Origin: Mycobacterium heckeshornense
GTDB taxonomy: Bacteria; Actinomycetota; Actinomycetes; Mycobacteriales; Mycobacteriaceae
NCBI RefSeq assembly: GCF_016592155.1
Contig: NZ_AP024237.1
Location: forward strand, 1,240,001 to 1,304,000
DNA: 64,000 nt
Direction of reading: 5' to 3'
A program made the translations under genes and the position numbers. The notes beneath the pieces are model-generated. The model did not search any database, had not been told where the DNA came from, and worked only from the letters and a program-made list of their open reading frames with translations. Positions within the stretch are counted from its first letter, which is position 1. Every line of letters begins with the position of its first letter. Positions 17,975-26,284 of the stretch are shown piece by piece.

Positions 17975-18674
17975 TGTGCCGATGAAAGCTCTGCGCCGAT
18001 CGCGTGCGCCGCGCGGCTCGGGGGATCGCTTGCGAGACGAAATCCTTGATGCCACAACTGAATTGCTGCTTGAAACCGGGCACGCCAAGGCGGTGTCGAT
18101 CCGGTCGGTCGCCCGGCGGGTCGGCGTCACCCCGCCGTCGATCTACCTGCATTTCGACGACAAAGACGCACTGCTGGATGCGGTGTGTGCCCGTTACCTG
18201 GCCAAGCTTGATCACGAAATGCAGCGCGTCGCCGCCGGTCAACCGTCGGCCGCGGAGGTACTGCGTGCGCAGGGGCTTGCCTATGTCCGGTTCGCACTGA
18301 AGACTCCGGAGTTGTATCGCATTGCCACCATGGGGGAGTGGCGATCCGGCAGCGACGTCGACGCCACGCTGGACAGCTCGGCGTTTAAGCACATGCGTGA
18401 CACCGTGCAAACCCTGATGGACGAGAAGATCTATCCGCCCGGTGATCCGACCACGGTGGCCCTGCAGCTGTGGAGCGCCGCACACGGGGTGGCGGCGTTG
18501 CTGATCGCCAAGCCGCACCTGCCTTTCGGTGATGCGGAGGCCTTCGCCGAGCAGGTATTGCGCGCGGCTTTCTGGGGGCACTTGGTGACTGGACTCATCG
18601 GCCCGGATGCCGCGCCGCGGCAACTGCTTGACCGGTTGATGGCGGGTGAACGGTCGCCGGGCTCGCCCGCATGA
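17967..18674 (+). CDS. TetR/AcrR family transcriptional regulator
   Basis: 235 residues. The helix-turn-helix domain spans about residues 20-70 (RDEILDATTELLLETG, VSIRSVARRVGVTPPSIYLHFDDKDALL), and the C-terminal ligand domain contains a tryptophan-rich helix (LQLWSAAHGVAALL) of the TetR WHG type. It starts within the last codons of mmpL, overlapping by eight bases, so it is co-transcribed with the transporter. A GTG at 17976 and an ATG at 17982 are alternative starts. It probably represses its own operon through the inverted repeat at 15527-15543. Confidence 0.88.
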   Translation: MVDVPMKALRRSRAPRGSGDRLRDEILDATTELLLETGHAKAVSIRSVARRVGVTPPSIYLHFDDKDALLDAVCARYLAKLDHEMQRVAAGQPSAAEVLRAQGLAYVRFALKTPELYRIATMGEWRSGSDVDATLDSSAFKHMRDTVQTLMDEKIYPPGDPTTVALQLWSAAHGVAALLIAKPHLPFGDAEAFAEQVLRAAFWGHLVTGLIGPDAAPRQLLDRLMAGERSPGSPA

Positions 18675-18750
18675 CGCCAGCGACGACGATGGTCGGGCAC
18701 CCAGACTCCGCCCCCGCGCAGAAGCTGTGGTTTGTCGATGAAGCGTGGGT

Positions 18751-19464
18751 TCAGTTCAACAGCGCGGGCAGCCGCTGCAGCAATCCCGGCAATGCCTGGC
18801 TCGCCGTCTCGCGAAGGGAGATCGTCGCGCTGCCCGACAGCGGCGTCGGCTCGGGATTGACTTCGACGACGGTCACGCCGCGCGCCAGCGCCAGCTCGGG
18901 CAGGCCGGCTGCCGGATAGACGACCGCCGAAGTGCCTACCACGACCAGCACGTCGGCTGCCTGCGTGGCCTCGACGGCTCGCTGCCAAGGCTCTTCGGGC
19001 AGTTGCTCGCCGAACCACACCACGTCCGGCCGGATCAGGCCGCCGCAGCCGCAGGTCGGCGGTTCCAGTTCAAGCACCGGCTCCGACATTTTCGGCAATT
19101 CCCCGGTGTACGGGAAAGCGCAGCTTGCACAACGAAATTCAAAGATGCTGCCGTGCACGTGGTGGACCGGTGAACTACCGGCGCGCTCGTGCAGGTTGTC
19201 GACGTTCTGCGTCACGACGGTGACCTCGGCGTGGTCTTGCCAGGCGGCGATGGCGCGGTGTCCCGCGTTGGGTTCGACGCAGCTCGCCAGGTAATGCCGC
19301 CACAGGTACCAGCCCCACACCCGTTCGGGGTTTTGCAGCCAGCCGTCGATGCTGGCCAATTCGTAGGGGTCGAATCGAGCCCACAGCCCGTTTTTGTCGT
19401 CGCGAAAAGTCGGCACGCCGCTCTCCGCCGAGATTCCCGCGCCGCTGAGCACCGTAATCCGCAC
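18751..19464 (-). CDS. NAD-dependent deacylase, class III sirtuin (CobB type)
   Basis: 237 residues, the same length I recall for Rv1151c. NAD site [18 protein letters not shown] lies at the N-terminus, [13 protein letters not shown] near residue 100, and catalytic His in HVHGSIFEF. Zinc cysteines are the RCASC and TCGCGG pairs. [15 protein letters not shown] and [11 protein letters not shown] complete the Rossmann part. Residues WYLWRHY provide the Tyr-x-x-Arg pair that in class III sirtuins recognises succinyl- or malonyl-lysine, so desuccinylase activity is likely in addition to deacetylation. GTG 19464 is chosen because the NAD motif starts four residues later. Divergent from the GntR gene, 34 nt away. 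Confidence 0.93.
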   Translation of the reverse strand: MRITVLSGAGISAESGVPTFRDDKNGLWARFDPYELASIDGWLQNPERVWGWYLWRHYLASCVEPNAGHRAIAAWQDHAEVTVVTQNVDNLHERAGSSPVHHVHGSIFEFRCASCAFPYTGELPKMSEPVLELEPPTCGCGGLIRPDVVWFGEQLPEEPWQRAVEATQAADVLVVVGTSAVVYPAAGLPELALARGVTVVEVNPEPTPLSGSATISLRETASQALPGLLQRLPALLN

Positions 19465-19486
19465 TCTGCCAACATAGCGCCCGCGC

Positions 19487-19492
19487 GATACT
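19487..19492 (+). promoter_or_regulatory. -10 element for leaderless gntR
   Basis: GATACT lies 6 nt before the GTG at 19499 with no ribosome site in between. The sirtuin start is only 34 nt away on the other strand, so the two promoters overlap. Confidence 0.4.
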
Positions 19493-19498
19493 GAACTA

Positions 19499-19864
19499 GT
19501 GGAGCTGGGGAAATCGGTCCGACTCGACGCGAAGGCAGGTAAACCGCTGTTCGACCAGCTCAGAACCCAGCTTATCGACGAAATCCGAGCCGGTAGGTTG
19601 GCGCCGGGAACCCGGTTGCCCACGGTCCGGGAATTGGCGGGTCAGCTACACTTGGCGGTCAACACGGTGGCCCGCGCGTACCGCGAGTTGGAAGGGGCCG
19701 GAATCGTCGAAACCCGCGGACGTTTCGGCACTTTCGTTGCCAGGGCTGATCCAGCCGACGCCGCGATGGCGGCCGCGGCGAGGACTTACCTCGACACGGC
19801 CCGCCGGCTGGGCCTCGGCAAAGATGACGCGATCCGTTATCTGGATGCGGCTCCCACCGACTGA
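19499..19864 (+). CDS. GntR family regulator (YtrA-type, short)
   Basis: 121 residues, essentially a winged-helix DNA-binding domain with a short C-terminal tail. [39 protein letters not shown] and [25 protein letters not shown] are the hallmark GntR segments. The short C-terminus, without a ligand domain, places it in the YtrA subgroup, which often controls ABC transporters, although none is adjacent. It is divergent from the sirtuin gene and matches Rv1152 by position. The start is probably leaderless. Confidence 0.9.
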   Translation: MELGKSVRLDAKAGKPLFDQLRTQLIDEIRAGRLAPGTRLPTVRELAGQLHLAVNTVARAYRELEGAGIVETRGRFGTFVARADPADAAMAAAARTYLDTARRLGLGKDDAIRYLDAAPTD

Positions 19865-19872
19865 AGCAGAGC

Positions 19873-20409
19873 TCAGCTGGCCGCCATCTGCAGCACCTTG
19901 GTCAGCGTGCGCAGGTTGCGGGTGGTCGTCGACGGCTTATAGCGGGGCTTGCCCATGGTCTTGCCGATGGTGCTGTCCAGGGTGGCACCCTTGGCGACCT
20001 GCCAGTAGATGACGCCCGCAACGTCGGGGCCGCGGCTGATCTTCTCGTCGGGTCGTGCCTGCAGTGCGGCAAGTTCGTCGAGCACGGCGCGGTCGCTGAC
20101 GAACGTGACGTAGGACTGGTATCCGGCTTTGTCGGATTCGAACGGGTAGCCGTCGACGATCGCGCGAACGGCGTCGACGTCGTAAACCAGCACCCATGCG
20201 TCGTAACCGAACGTCTCGCGCAACGCGGCTTCGGCTTTCCGTCGCACCACACCGGCCTCGGAAGGCGACTCCAGCAACACGTTGCCGCTGGCCAAGAGCG
20301 TGCGCACGGCGCTGAATCCCGCGGCGGTCAGCGCGGCGGCCACCTCGGCCATCTTGAGGTTGACGCCGCCGACGTTGACGCCGCGCAGAAAAGCCGCGTA
20401 GCGCGTCAT
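19873..20409 (-). CDS. DUF1697 family protein
   Basis: 178 residues beginning MTRYAAFLRGVNVGGVNLKM, the signature of DUF1697, with TLLASGNVLLES and IYWQVAKGATLDSTIGKTMGK further on. The family has no established activity. The ATG at 20409 is supported by GGAG upstream. It is convergent with gntR (8 nt between stops) and divergent from the F420-binding gene. Rv1154c is the likely counterpart. Confidence 0.85.
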   Translation of the reverse strand: MTRYAAFLRGVNVGGVNLKMAEVAAALTAAGFSAVRTLLASGNVLLESPSEAGVVRRKAEAALRETFGYDAWVLVYDVDAVRAIVDGYPFESDKAGYQSYVTFVSDRAVLDELAALQARPDEKISRGPDVAGVIYWQVAKGATLDSTIGKTMGKPRYKPSTTTRNLRTLTKVLQMAAS

Positions 20410-20501
20410 GCATACTCCGGCAAGCGAATTGCCGTCGACCATGGCCACATAGCGCGATCGTAGCGACGCTGCGGGCGAACCGGGACCGGTCACTGACGTA
20501 G

Positions 20502-20954
<453 letters not shown>

Positions 20955-20997
20955 TCCGAAATCGGCGGAGCCGTTATCGCCGCGATAGGCTGCCGTC

Positions 20998-21186
20998 ATG
21001 GCTGCATTGAAGCCCGGCCCCGACTCCACGTCGGACGACGAGACCAAGCGCAAGTTCCGCGAAGCCCTGGACCACAAGAAGCAGAAGTCGGCGTCCGGAT
21101 CAGACCACAAAGACGCCGGCGCCAAGCAGCCGCGGGCTCACGGGCCGATGGAAAGCCGCCGGGAATTTCGGCGCAAGAGCGGTTAG
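20998..21186 (+). CDS. DUF5302 family small protein
   Basis: 62 residues, highly charged and probably disordered. DDETKRKFREALDHKKQ near the N-terminus matches the actinobacterial DUF5302 family, and the basic tail ends RREFRRKSG. Function unknown. It starts 43 nt after the F420-binding gene and could share its transcript. Confidence 0.75.
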   Translation: MAALKPGPDSTSDDETKRKFREALDHKKQKSASGSDHKDAGAKQPRAHGPMESRREFRRKSG

Positions 21187-21352
21187 CCCCGCGCATCAGC
21201 GAGACCGAACTGCGCGAACGGCAAATCCCACTGCCGTAATCACGCCTTGAAACCAGTGCGGCCGGCCGTTTGCGTGTCGACGGAAAGCTCACCCGCGACA
21301 CGGTCAGCAGCCTCTGTATCGATGCCCTTAACGCGGTGTTGCGGCACAGCTT

Positions 21353-21358
21353 TACACT
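21353..21358 (+). promoter_or_regulatory. -10 element for the HhH-GPD gene
   Basis: TACACT is followed by six bases and the GTG at 21365, so a leaderless transcript is likely. The rest of the 178-nt gap (21187-21364) shows nothing else I recognise. Confidence 0.4.
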
Positions 21359-21364
21359 AAGCGG

Positions 21365-21964
21365 GTGCCCAAACTGCAGCTCGCTCAGGACGCGGCCGCC
21401 GACGCGCTGCTGGGGTCAAACCCTTTCGCCTTGCTCGTGGGGATGCTGCTCGACCAGCAGGTGCCGATGGAGACCGCGTTCGCGGGACCGAAGAAAATCG
21501 CCGACCGCATGGGCCGCTTCGACGCGACCGAGATCGCCAACTACGACCCGGACAAGTTCGCCGCGCTGTGCGCTCAGCGGCCTGCCATCCACCGCTTTCC
21601 GGGGTCGATGGCCAAGCGGATCCAGGAGCTGGCACAGGTGATAGCGGACCGCTACGCCGGTGACGCGGCCGCGCTGTGGACCGCCGGTGACCCCGACGGT
21701 CACGAGGTGCTGCGCCGGCTCAAGGAGTTACCCGGGTTCGGTGAGCAGAAGGCGCGGATCTTCCTGGCCTTGCTGGGCAAGCAGTATGGCGTGACCCCGG
21801 CGGGCTGGCGGGCGGCGGCGGGAGACTACGGCAAGGCCGGAACGCACATGTCGGTGGCCGATGTCGTCGACGCCCGCTCACTCGAACAGGTGCGATCACA
21901 CAAGAAGCAGCTGAAGGCGGCCAAAACGGCGACTCCGACGCTGAGGCGAAAGGTGGCAACGTGA
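21365..21964 (+). CDS. HhH-GPD type base-excision repair protein (Rv1156-like)
   Basis: 199 residues. ALLVGMLLDQQVPMETAFAG at the N-terminus and the helix-hairpin-helix LKELPGFGEQKARIFLALLGKQYG (residues 120-143) place it in the HhH-GPD glycosylase superfamily. The usual catalytic Asp after the hairpin is not obvious, so glycosylase activity is unproven. The C-terminus is lysine-rich (RSHKKQLKAAKTATP), consistent with DNA binding. It overlaps the next small gene by four bases (GTGA). Confidence 0.85.
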   Translation: MPKLQLAQDAAADALLGSNPFALLVGMLLDQQVPMETAFAGPKKIADRMGRFDATEIANYDPDKFAALCAQRPAIHRFPGSMAKRIQELAQVIADRYAGDAAALWTAGDPDGHEVLRRLKELPGFGEQKARIFLALLGKQYGVTPAGWRAAAGDYGKAGTHMSVADVVDARSLEQVRSHKKQLKAAKTATPTLRRKVAT

Positions 21965-22107
21965 AGACACACCTGAACTGTCCGTGCGGTGAGGCGATCG
22001 TCGGCAAGGACGAAGATGAGCTGGTCGAACTGACCCAGGCGCATCTCGCCGACGCGCATCCCGGTCTTGAGTACGACCGCGACGCGATCCTCTTCATGGC
22101 GTACTAA
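21961..22107 (+). CDS. DUF1059-like 48-residue protein
   Basis: A 48-residue gene starting at the GTG of the GTGA overlap with the HhH-GPD gene: MKTHLNCPCGEAIVGKDEDE, then LVELTQAHLADAHPGLEY and a C-terminal ILFMAY. Paired cysteines, the acidic D-E-D-E-L-V helix and two histidines match DUF1059 small proteins. Tight coupling to the repair protein suggests co-expression. Function unknown. It is easily missed because of its size. Confidence 0.75.
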   Translation: MKTHLNCPCGEAIVGKDEDELVELTQAHLADAHPGLEYDRDAILFMAY

Positions 22108-22125
22108 CGGCTGAGCTGCCGCGGG

Positions 22126-23050
22126 TCAGGGCACCACCGTCGAGCCGATGGTGGGCATGAACTGGCACTGCTTGTCTTTGGTGGTGACCTGCCCGAAGAT
22201 CGTCGACATAATGCTGCCCGAACCGGTGTCGGCGATGGCGGTCAGGGTGGTCGGCCCGTCCGGATTGATGTCGGGTCGCGGTTTGAGGGTCGCGCTACCC
22301 GACTTACCGGTGGTGAGGTTCACCCAGGTGACGTTCAGCGGCAGCTTTTGCACCTCGGCGGGGCCGGGCGTGCCGATCGCGGTGAACACGTAAGCGGTTT
22401 GGCCGGGCCCGGGACCGGGCGCGGGAATTTTGGCCGGCCCGGCGACGGAAAGCGCGGTTGCGATCGAATTGCTGCCGTCGGCCAGGCAACCGGTTCCGAT
22501 AGACGGGTACATGAAGTCCTGGGTGGGCGGGGCGTCGGGACCAAAACCCGGGGCCGCTGCGGGGTCGCGCCGCCCGGGGCGCGGCCGCCGAGGCCGGGGC
22601 CGCCACGGACGGCGTTGCCTGCTCCGCAGGGGCTGCGGCGGCGGGGCCGACGGCATGGGCCGGATCGATTCCGGTGGGCAGGTGTGCCTGAGCGCCTGGT
22701 TCCACACCCGGTGGTGGAACATGTGCCGCCGCAGCCCCGGAAGCGGCAGGCTCCTGGACGAACTGGTTTACCGCCGAGGCAACGCTTTTCGACTGGTCTG
22801 GGGCGGTGGGATTGCGGGAGAACACCGACGCGGCCGCCATCAGCAGCTGTGTCGCCTGCTCGGGATTGGCCGCAGCCTGCTGGATGATCGGACTCAGCTG
22901 AGTCAGCGCCGGCAGCCCCGGGAGTTGCTGGGACGGCATCGGCTGCGGTGGCGCCGGTTCAGCTGCAGCATTGGGACATAGCGCGAGTCCGGCGGTCGCA
23001 GCGATGGCAACGGCCACCAAGTCGCGGCTTAACTTCCAGGTGCGTGGCAC
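22126..23050 (-). pseudogene. Secreted Ala/Pro-rich protein (Rv1157c-like), one apparent frameshift
   Basis: The N-terminal frame starts at GTG 23050 (GGGAG at 6 nt) with a signal peptide: RTWKLSRDL, a hydrophobic core AVAIAATAGLALC and a likely cleavage after NAAAEP. An Ala/Pro/Gln-rich region follows to about residue 160. The frame then turns arginine-rich, while the frame one base away gives the conserved C-terminal domain (FGPDAPPTQDFMYPSIG, CLADGSNSIATALSV, LPLNVTWVNLTTGKSG, IFGQVTTKDKQCQFMP). The switch lies near 22555-22590, where GGGG (22576-22579) could carry an extra base. With one base removed the protein would be about 307 residues. Function unknown; exported. Confidence 0.75.
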
Positions 23051-23086
23051 GGCGTTCTCCCGGGTTCGTGGTCGGTGACCGACGGT

Positions 23087-23710
23087 TTAGGGCAGCGCGG
23101 ACAACGGGATCAACAGCGGGTTGGCAGCCGGGGCCACCGTGGAGACCGGTGTGGGCGGCTGTGCGAGGCCCCGCGGAATCGGGACGCCGCCGGGTGCAAG
23201 CGAAGCCAAGTCGCCCGGCAGTGAAACTTGTTGGGGGAGCGGCACGGGCAGGAACGGTACGTTGGGCAGGCTGACCTTCGCGTTGGGCAGCAACTGCGAC
23301 GGGCCCGTAGCCGGTGTGGCCACTGTCGTACCCGACAGCGGCGCGGTGCCCGGCACCAGCGGCGCCATCCCCGGGACCGCGGTGCCGGGAAGCGCCGACG
23401 TCGCGGCCGGGGCAAGGGCGGTCGCGCCGGGAACGGCTGCAGGTCCGGGCTGCGGTACCTGGATCGCTGCGCTGGCCAGCGGCGGCGGTGTCGGCGGCGT
23501 CGGCTGGGTGCCGGTGAGGGCCGTCGTCAGGTTCTGCAAAACCTGGGGCGCACTGGCCGCCGAATTAGCCAGCTGCTCAGCGATATTGGGGGCCGGCGCC
23601 GGCTGCCCCGTGTCGGCGTTGGCAGTACCTAACAGGCCGCCCGTCAGCAGCGCGGCCGACGAGCCCACCACAACCGCGGTGGCGCGTAACACAGTCCAGA
23701 TAGTCGACAT
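23087..23710 (-). CDS. Secreted Ala/Pro-rich protein (Rv1158c-like)
   Basis: 207 residues. The signal peptide is MSTIWTVLRATAVVVGSS with a hydrophobic core and a likely cleavage after GTANA. The mature part is low-complexity, rich in Pro, Ala, Val and Leu (TQPTPPTPPPLAS, VPFLPVPLPQQVSLPG), without cysteines, and ends LLIPLSALP. AGGGAGA precedes the ATG at good spacing. It lies 36 nt upstream of the Rv1157c-like gene on the same strand, so both are probably exported together. No enzymatic motif is visible. Confidence 0.82.
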   Translation of the reverse strand: MSTIWTVLRATAVVVGSSAALLTGGLLGTANADTGQPAPAPNIAEQLANSAASAPQVLQNLTTALTGTQPTPPTPPPLASAAIQVPQPGPAAVPGATALAPAATSALPGTAVPGMAPLVPGTAPLSGTTVATPATGPSQLLPNAKVSLPNVPFLPVPLPQQVSLPGDLASLAPGGVPIPRGLAQPPTPVSTVAPAANPLLIPLSALP

Positions 23711-23822
23711 GGTTCTCCCTGGTTCTCGACGAAGGTCCCGCGCCGATCCTTCGCCCGATACGAAAGTGACTCAAGTGACACATGTGGCGGTTATGTGATC
23801 GTTACGCAGCTGATCGGTTGCG

Positions 23823-25136
23823 GTGACCGCGTGCCGTCGTCGCGGCAAGCCGCGGTCATGTCGGCTGTGGATCGCTAAAGTCGGGCAGATAGACACCACC
23901 GCGGCCGCCCCGGCGGCAACCACCATCCGCCGGCAGGCGATCCCCCTGGGAGCTGCCGCGCCGGTGCTGCTGTGCCTGAGCATCGCGGCACGACTGGCCT
24001 GGACCTACCTGGCGCCCAACGGCGCCAACTTCGTGGACCTACACGTTTACCTCGGTGCCGCGGCCACACTCGACCATCCAGGCAGCCTGTACAGCTACGT
24101 CTACGCCGACCAGACGCCTGATTTTCCGCTGCCGTTCACCTACCCCCCGTTCGCGGCAGTGGTCTTCTACCCACTGCACTTCCTGCCGTTCGGCCTGGTC
24201 GCTTTGTTGTGGACGATCGGAACCATGGCCGCGCTTTACGGCGTGGTTCGCATCAGCCAGCGCTTGCTCGGCGTGCCGGCCGGCAGCGGTCAGCCGGTGG
24301 CCATGTGCTGGACTGCGGTGTCGATCTGGATCGAGCCGCTGCGGAGCACGTTCGACTACGGTCAGATCAACGTCTTGCTGGTGCTGGCCGGGCTCTGGGC
24401 GGTCTACACCACACGCTGGTGGTTGTCGGGCCTGCTGGTTGGGCTGGCCGCCGGGATCAAGCTGACCCCGGCGATCACCGGCCTCTATTTCATCGGGGTA
24501 CGACGTTGGGGCACGGCGGTGTTTTCGGCCGTCGTCTTTGCGGCCAGCGTCGCGGTGTCGGCGCTCGTTGTCGGAGATCAGGTCCGCTACTACTTCACCG
24601 ACTTGCTTCGCGACACCGACCGGGTCGGGCCGATCTGCACGACGTTCAATCAGTCCTGGCGCGGGGCCATCTGCCGGATCTTCGGCCACGACACCGGCTA
24701 TGACCCGCTGGTGCTGGCGGCGATCCTGCTCACCGCGATACTGGCCCTGCTGGCCTGGCGGGCACTGAGCAACGGCGCCGGGGCGCCGGACCGGCTGGGC
24801 ATGGTGCTCGTGGTGGAGTTGTTCGGGCTACTGCTGTCACCGATCTCGTGGACCCACCACTGGGTATGGCTGGTCCCGTTGATGGTGTGGCTGTTTCACG
24901 GCCCGCTATCCGAACGCCGTGGCGCACGGATTTTGGGCTGGGGCTGGCTCGCGCTGACCATCGTCGGTGTGCCGTGGCTGCTGAGCTTCGCGCAGCCGAC
25001 GATCTGGCAGGCCAGCCGGCCGTGGTATCTGGCCTGGGGCGGGCTGGTCTACGTCGTGGCCACGCTGGCCACGCTGGCGTGGATCGCCCTGAGCGGACGG
25101 CGGACGGTCAACCCGGCTTGCCGACGATCGCGTTGA
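23823..25136 (+). CDS. pimE: Polyprenol-phosphomannose-dependent alpha-1,2-mannosyltransferase PimE
   Basis: GT-C membrane glycosyltransferase that adds the fifth mannose during synthesis of polar phosphatidylinositol mannosides (PIM4 to PIM5/6). 437 residues with about 9-10 hydrophobic helices. The essential Asp lies in the first extracytoplasmic loop, [32 protein letters not shown] and [15 protein letters not shown] are typical of the family. The start at GTG 23823 is tentative; conserved similarity begins at [10 protein letters not shown] about 18 residues later. LpqW, which channels intermediates away from PimE toward LAM, is encoded at 35.4 kb in this same window. Confidence 0.92.
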   Translation: MTACRRRGKPRSCRLWIAKVGQIDTTAAAPAATTIRRQAIPLGAAAPVLLCLSIAARLAWTYLAPNGANFVDLHVYLGAAATLDHPGSLYSYVYADQTPDFPLPFTYPPFAAVVFYPLHFLPFGLVALLWTIGTMAALYGVVRISQRLLGVPAGSGQPVAMCWTAVSIWIEPLRSTFDYGQINVLLVLAGLWAVYTTRWWLSGLLVGLAAGIKLTPAITGLYFIGVRRWGTAVFSAVVFAASVAVSALVVGDQVRYYFTDLLRDTDRVGPICTTFNQSWRGAICRIFGHDTGYDPLVLAAILLTAILALLAWRALSNGAGAPDRLGMVLVVELFGLLLSPISWTHHWVWLVPLMVWLFHGPLSERRGARILGWGWLALTIVGVPWLLSFAQPTIWQASRPWYLAWGGLVYVVATLATLAWIALSGRRTVNPACRRSR

Positions 25137-25398
25137 TGTCTCGCGCCATTGCTATGTCGTTTTGGGTGATGCCGCCCTCGGCATGGGTGACCAGCATGAA
25201 AGTGACTGTCCGCCAACGAATGTCAATGTCCGGATGGTGATTTTTAGCTTCCGCGTGTTCGGCCACCCGGCGCACCGCGTCGATGCCGGCCATAAACGAG
25301 GGAAACTTGACCGATCGGCGCAGCACACCATCGGCTCGCTCCCAGCCGTCGAGATCTGGCAATGCGGCGTCGACTTGCTCATCGGTTAACACAGCCAT
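25108..25398 (-). CDS. Pterin-4a-carbinolamine dehydratase family protein
   Basis: 96 residues. [19 protein letters not shown] carries the adjacent histidines and Asp-x-x-x-Trp pattern of the PhhB/DCoH family, and [21 protein letters not shown] is the conserved C-terminus. The enzyme recycles 4a-hydroxytetrahydrobiopterin; some homologues serve in molybdopterin metabolism, which would fit proximity to the molybdenum enzyme NarG, but that is only a possibility. Its 3' end overlaps the pimE stop region by 29 bases on the opposite strand. Corresponds to Rv1159A. Confidence 0.9.
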   Translation of the reverse strand: MAVLTDEQVDAALPDLDGWERADGVLRRSVKFPSFMAGIDAVRRVAEHAEAKNHHPDIDIRWRTVTFMLVTHAEGGITQNDIAMARDINAIVGKPG

Positions 25399-25423
25399 GC
25401 ATCGACGGTACCGTCAGTCGACG

Positions 25424-25807
25424 ATGCCGAACCAGATCATCGTCGCCGGAGCCATCATCGCCGACTGCACGCTGTTGGTGGCACAACGGGACCGTCCGCC
25501 GGAATTGGCCGGGCGCTGGGAACTGCCCGGCGGCAAGGTCAGGGCAGGTGAAACCGAGCCCGAGGCGCTGGCGCGCGAATTAGCCGAGGAACTGGGTGTC
25601 GAGGTGGCGGTCGGCGAGCGGCTGGGCGGCGACATCGACCTCGACTCCACGGCGACGCTGCGGGCATATCGGGTCGAGCTGATCGGCGGCCGGCCCCACC
25701 CTCGCGAGCACCGCGCGCTGCGCTGGGTGACGGCCGCCGAGCTGCACGCCGTTGACTGGGTACCCGCCGACCGGGGATGGCTGGCGGCGCTGGCCGACGC
25801 CCTGTAA
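25424..25807 (+). CDS. mutT2: Nudix hydrolase MutT2
   Basis: 127 residues. The Nudix box GGKVRAGETEPEALARELAEELGV is complete, with the catalytic R-E-x-x-E-E block. LAGRWELPGG precedes it. MutT2-type enzymes hydrolyse 8-oxo-dGTP and CTP derivatives to prevent mutation. The ATG at 25424 begins MPNQIIVAGAII, the usual start of the fold; a longer open frame upstream overlaps the divergent dehydratase and is not coding. Spacing to the divergent dehydratase is 25 nt. Confidence 0.93.
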   Translation: MPNQIIVAGAIIADCTLLVAQRDRPPELAGRWELPGGKVRAGETEPEALARELAEELGVEVAVGERLGGDIDLDSTATLRAYRVELIGGRPHPREHRALRWVTAAELHAVDWVPADRGWLAALADAL

Positions 25808-25928
25808 ACGGTCAAGCGGCCGGCGCCAGCAACGTCGGCCGACATGCCCACAGCGTTCTTCCAGCAAAGACACAGCATTGTCGAAGGTGCGAATTGTGAC
25901 GCAGTTTTTACAAGGCCATACAAAACAT

Positions 25929-26016
25929 TTACGCCGAGTTACCGCCGTGTTAGCAGGGTAGATGTTTTCGTTTACGGCGTGGTTATGGCTTTTAGGCCTG
26001 TTACCGGCGTGTTTCG
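25929..26016 (+). promoter_or_regulatory. Phased TTAC direct repeats in the narGHJI leader
   Basis: TTAC-like half sites occur at 25929, 25939, 25950 (TTAG), 25972, 25983 (TTAT), 26001 and 26012 (TTTC), mostly 10-11 or 22 nt apart. Three pairs share the form TTAC-N6-GTT(A/T). The tract lies in an AT-richer stretch (25890-26015). Direct repeats with 11-nt phasing are typical of OmpR-family activators, including GlnR. This is a candidate regulatory region for the nitrate reductase operon. Confidence 0.45.
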
Positions 26017-26035
26017 TCGCGGCAGCCCGGCACCG

Positions 26036-26284
26036 GTGACCGACGTCTTCGCTAACAGTGCCCCGAACGCCCGCATGGTTGTCCGGCAACCGACGGCCTA
26101 TGCTTGTGAACTGTCGCTAACCGGCGCGGGCCGCCGATACACATGGCAATGCCGGCACCTGGTCCGTCGGGTCGGCGAGATCGCCGTCGAACCGCTGACC
26201 CACCCCGGATGCACCACAACGGTGTTGCGCGCCCGAGGCCGACAGGCCGAGGCGCGCCGCTACTGGCAAGGAGGTCCTAGGTGA
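26036..26284 (+). CDS. Candidate upstream ORF coupled to narG (82 residues)
   Basis: From GTG 26036 the frame reads VTDVFANSAPNARM, then YACELSLTGAGRRYTWQC, and ends RRYWQGGPR. Its stop TGA overlaps the narG GTG in a GTGA junction, as in translationally coupled operons. Codon third positions are GC-rich but less so than in neighbours, and I recognise no family. The start is uncertain; ATG 25985 is also in frame but lies inside the TTAC repeats. It may be chance, because narG has its own AAGGAGG. Confidence 0.3.
   Translation: MTDVFANSAPNARMVVRQPTAYACELSLTGAGRRYTWQCRHLVRRVGEIAVEPLTHPGCTTTVLRARGRQAEARRYWQGGPR

Noticed and set aside
25850..26280. DosR box upstream of narG
   Set aside because: I looked for the TTNGGGACTTTNGTCCCNA pattern expected for hypoxia control and found no acceptable match.
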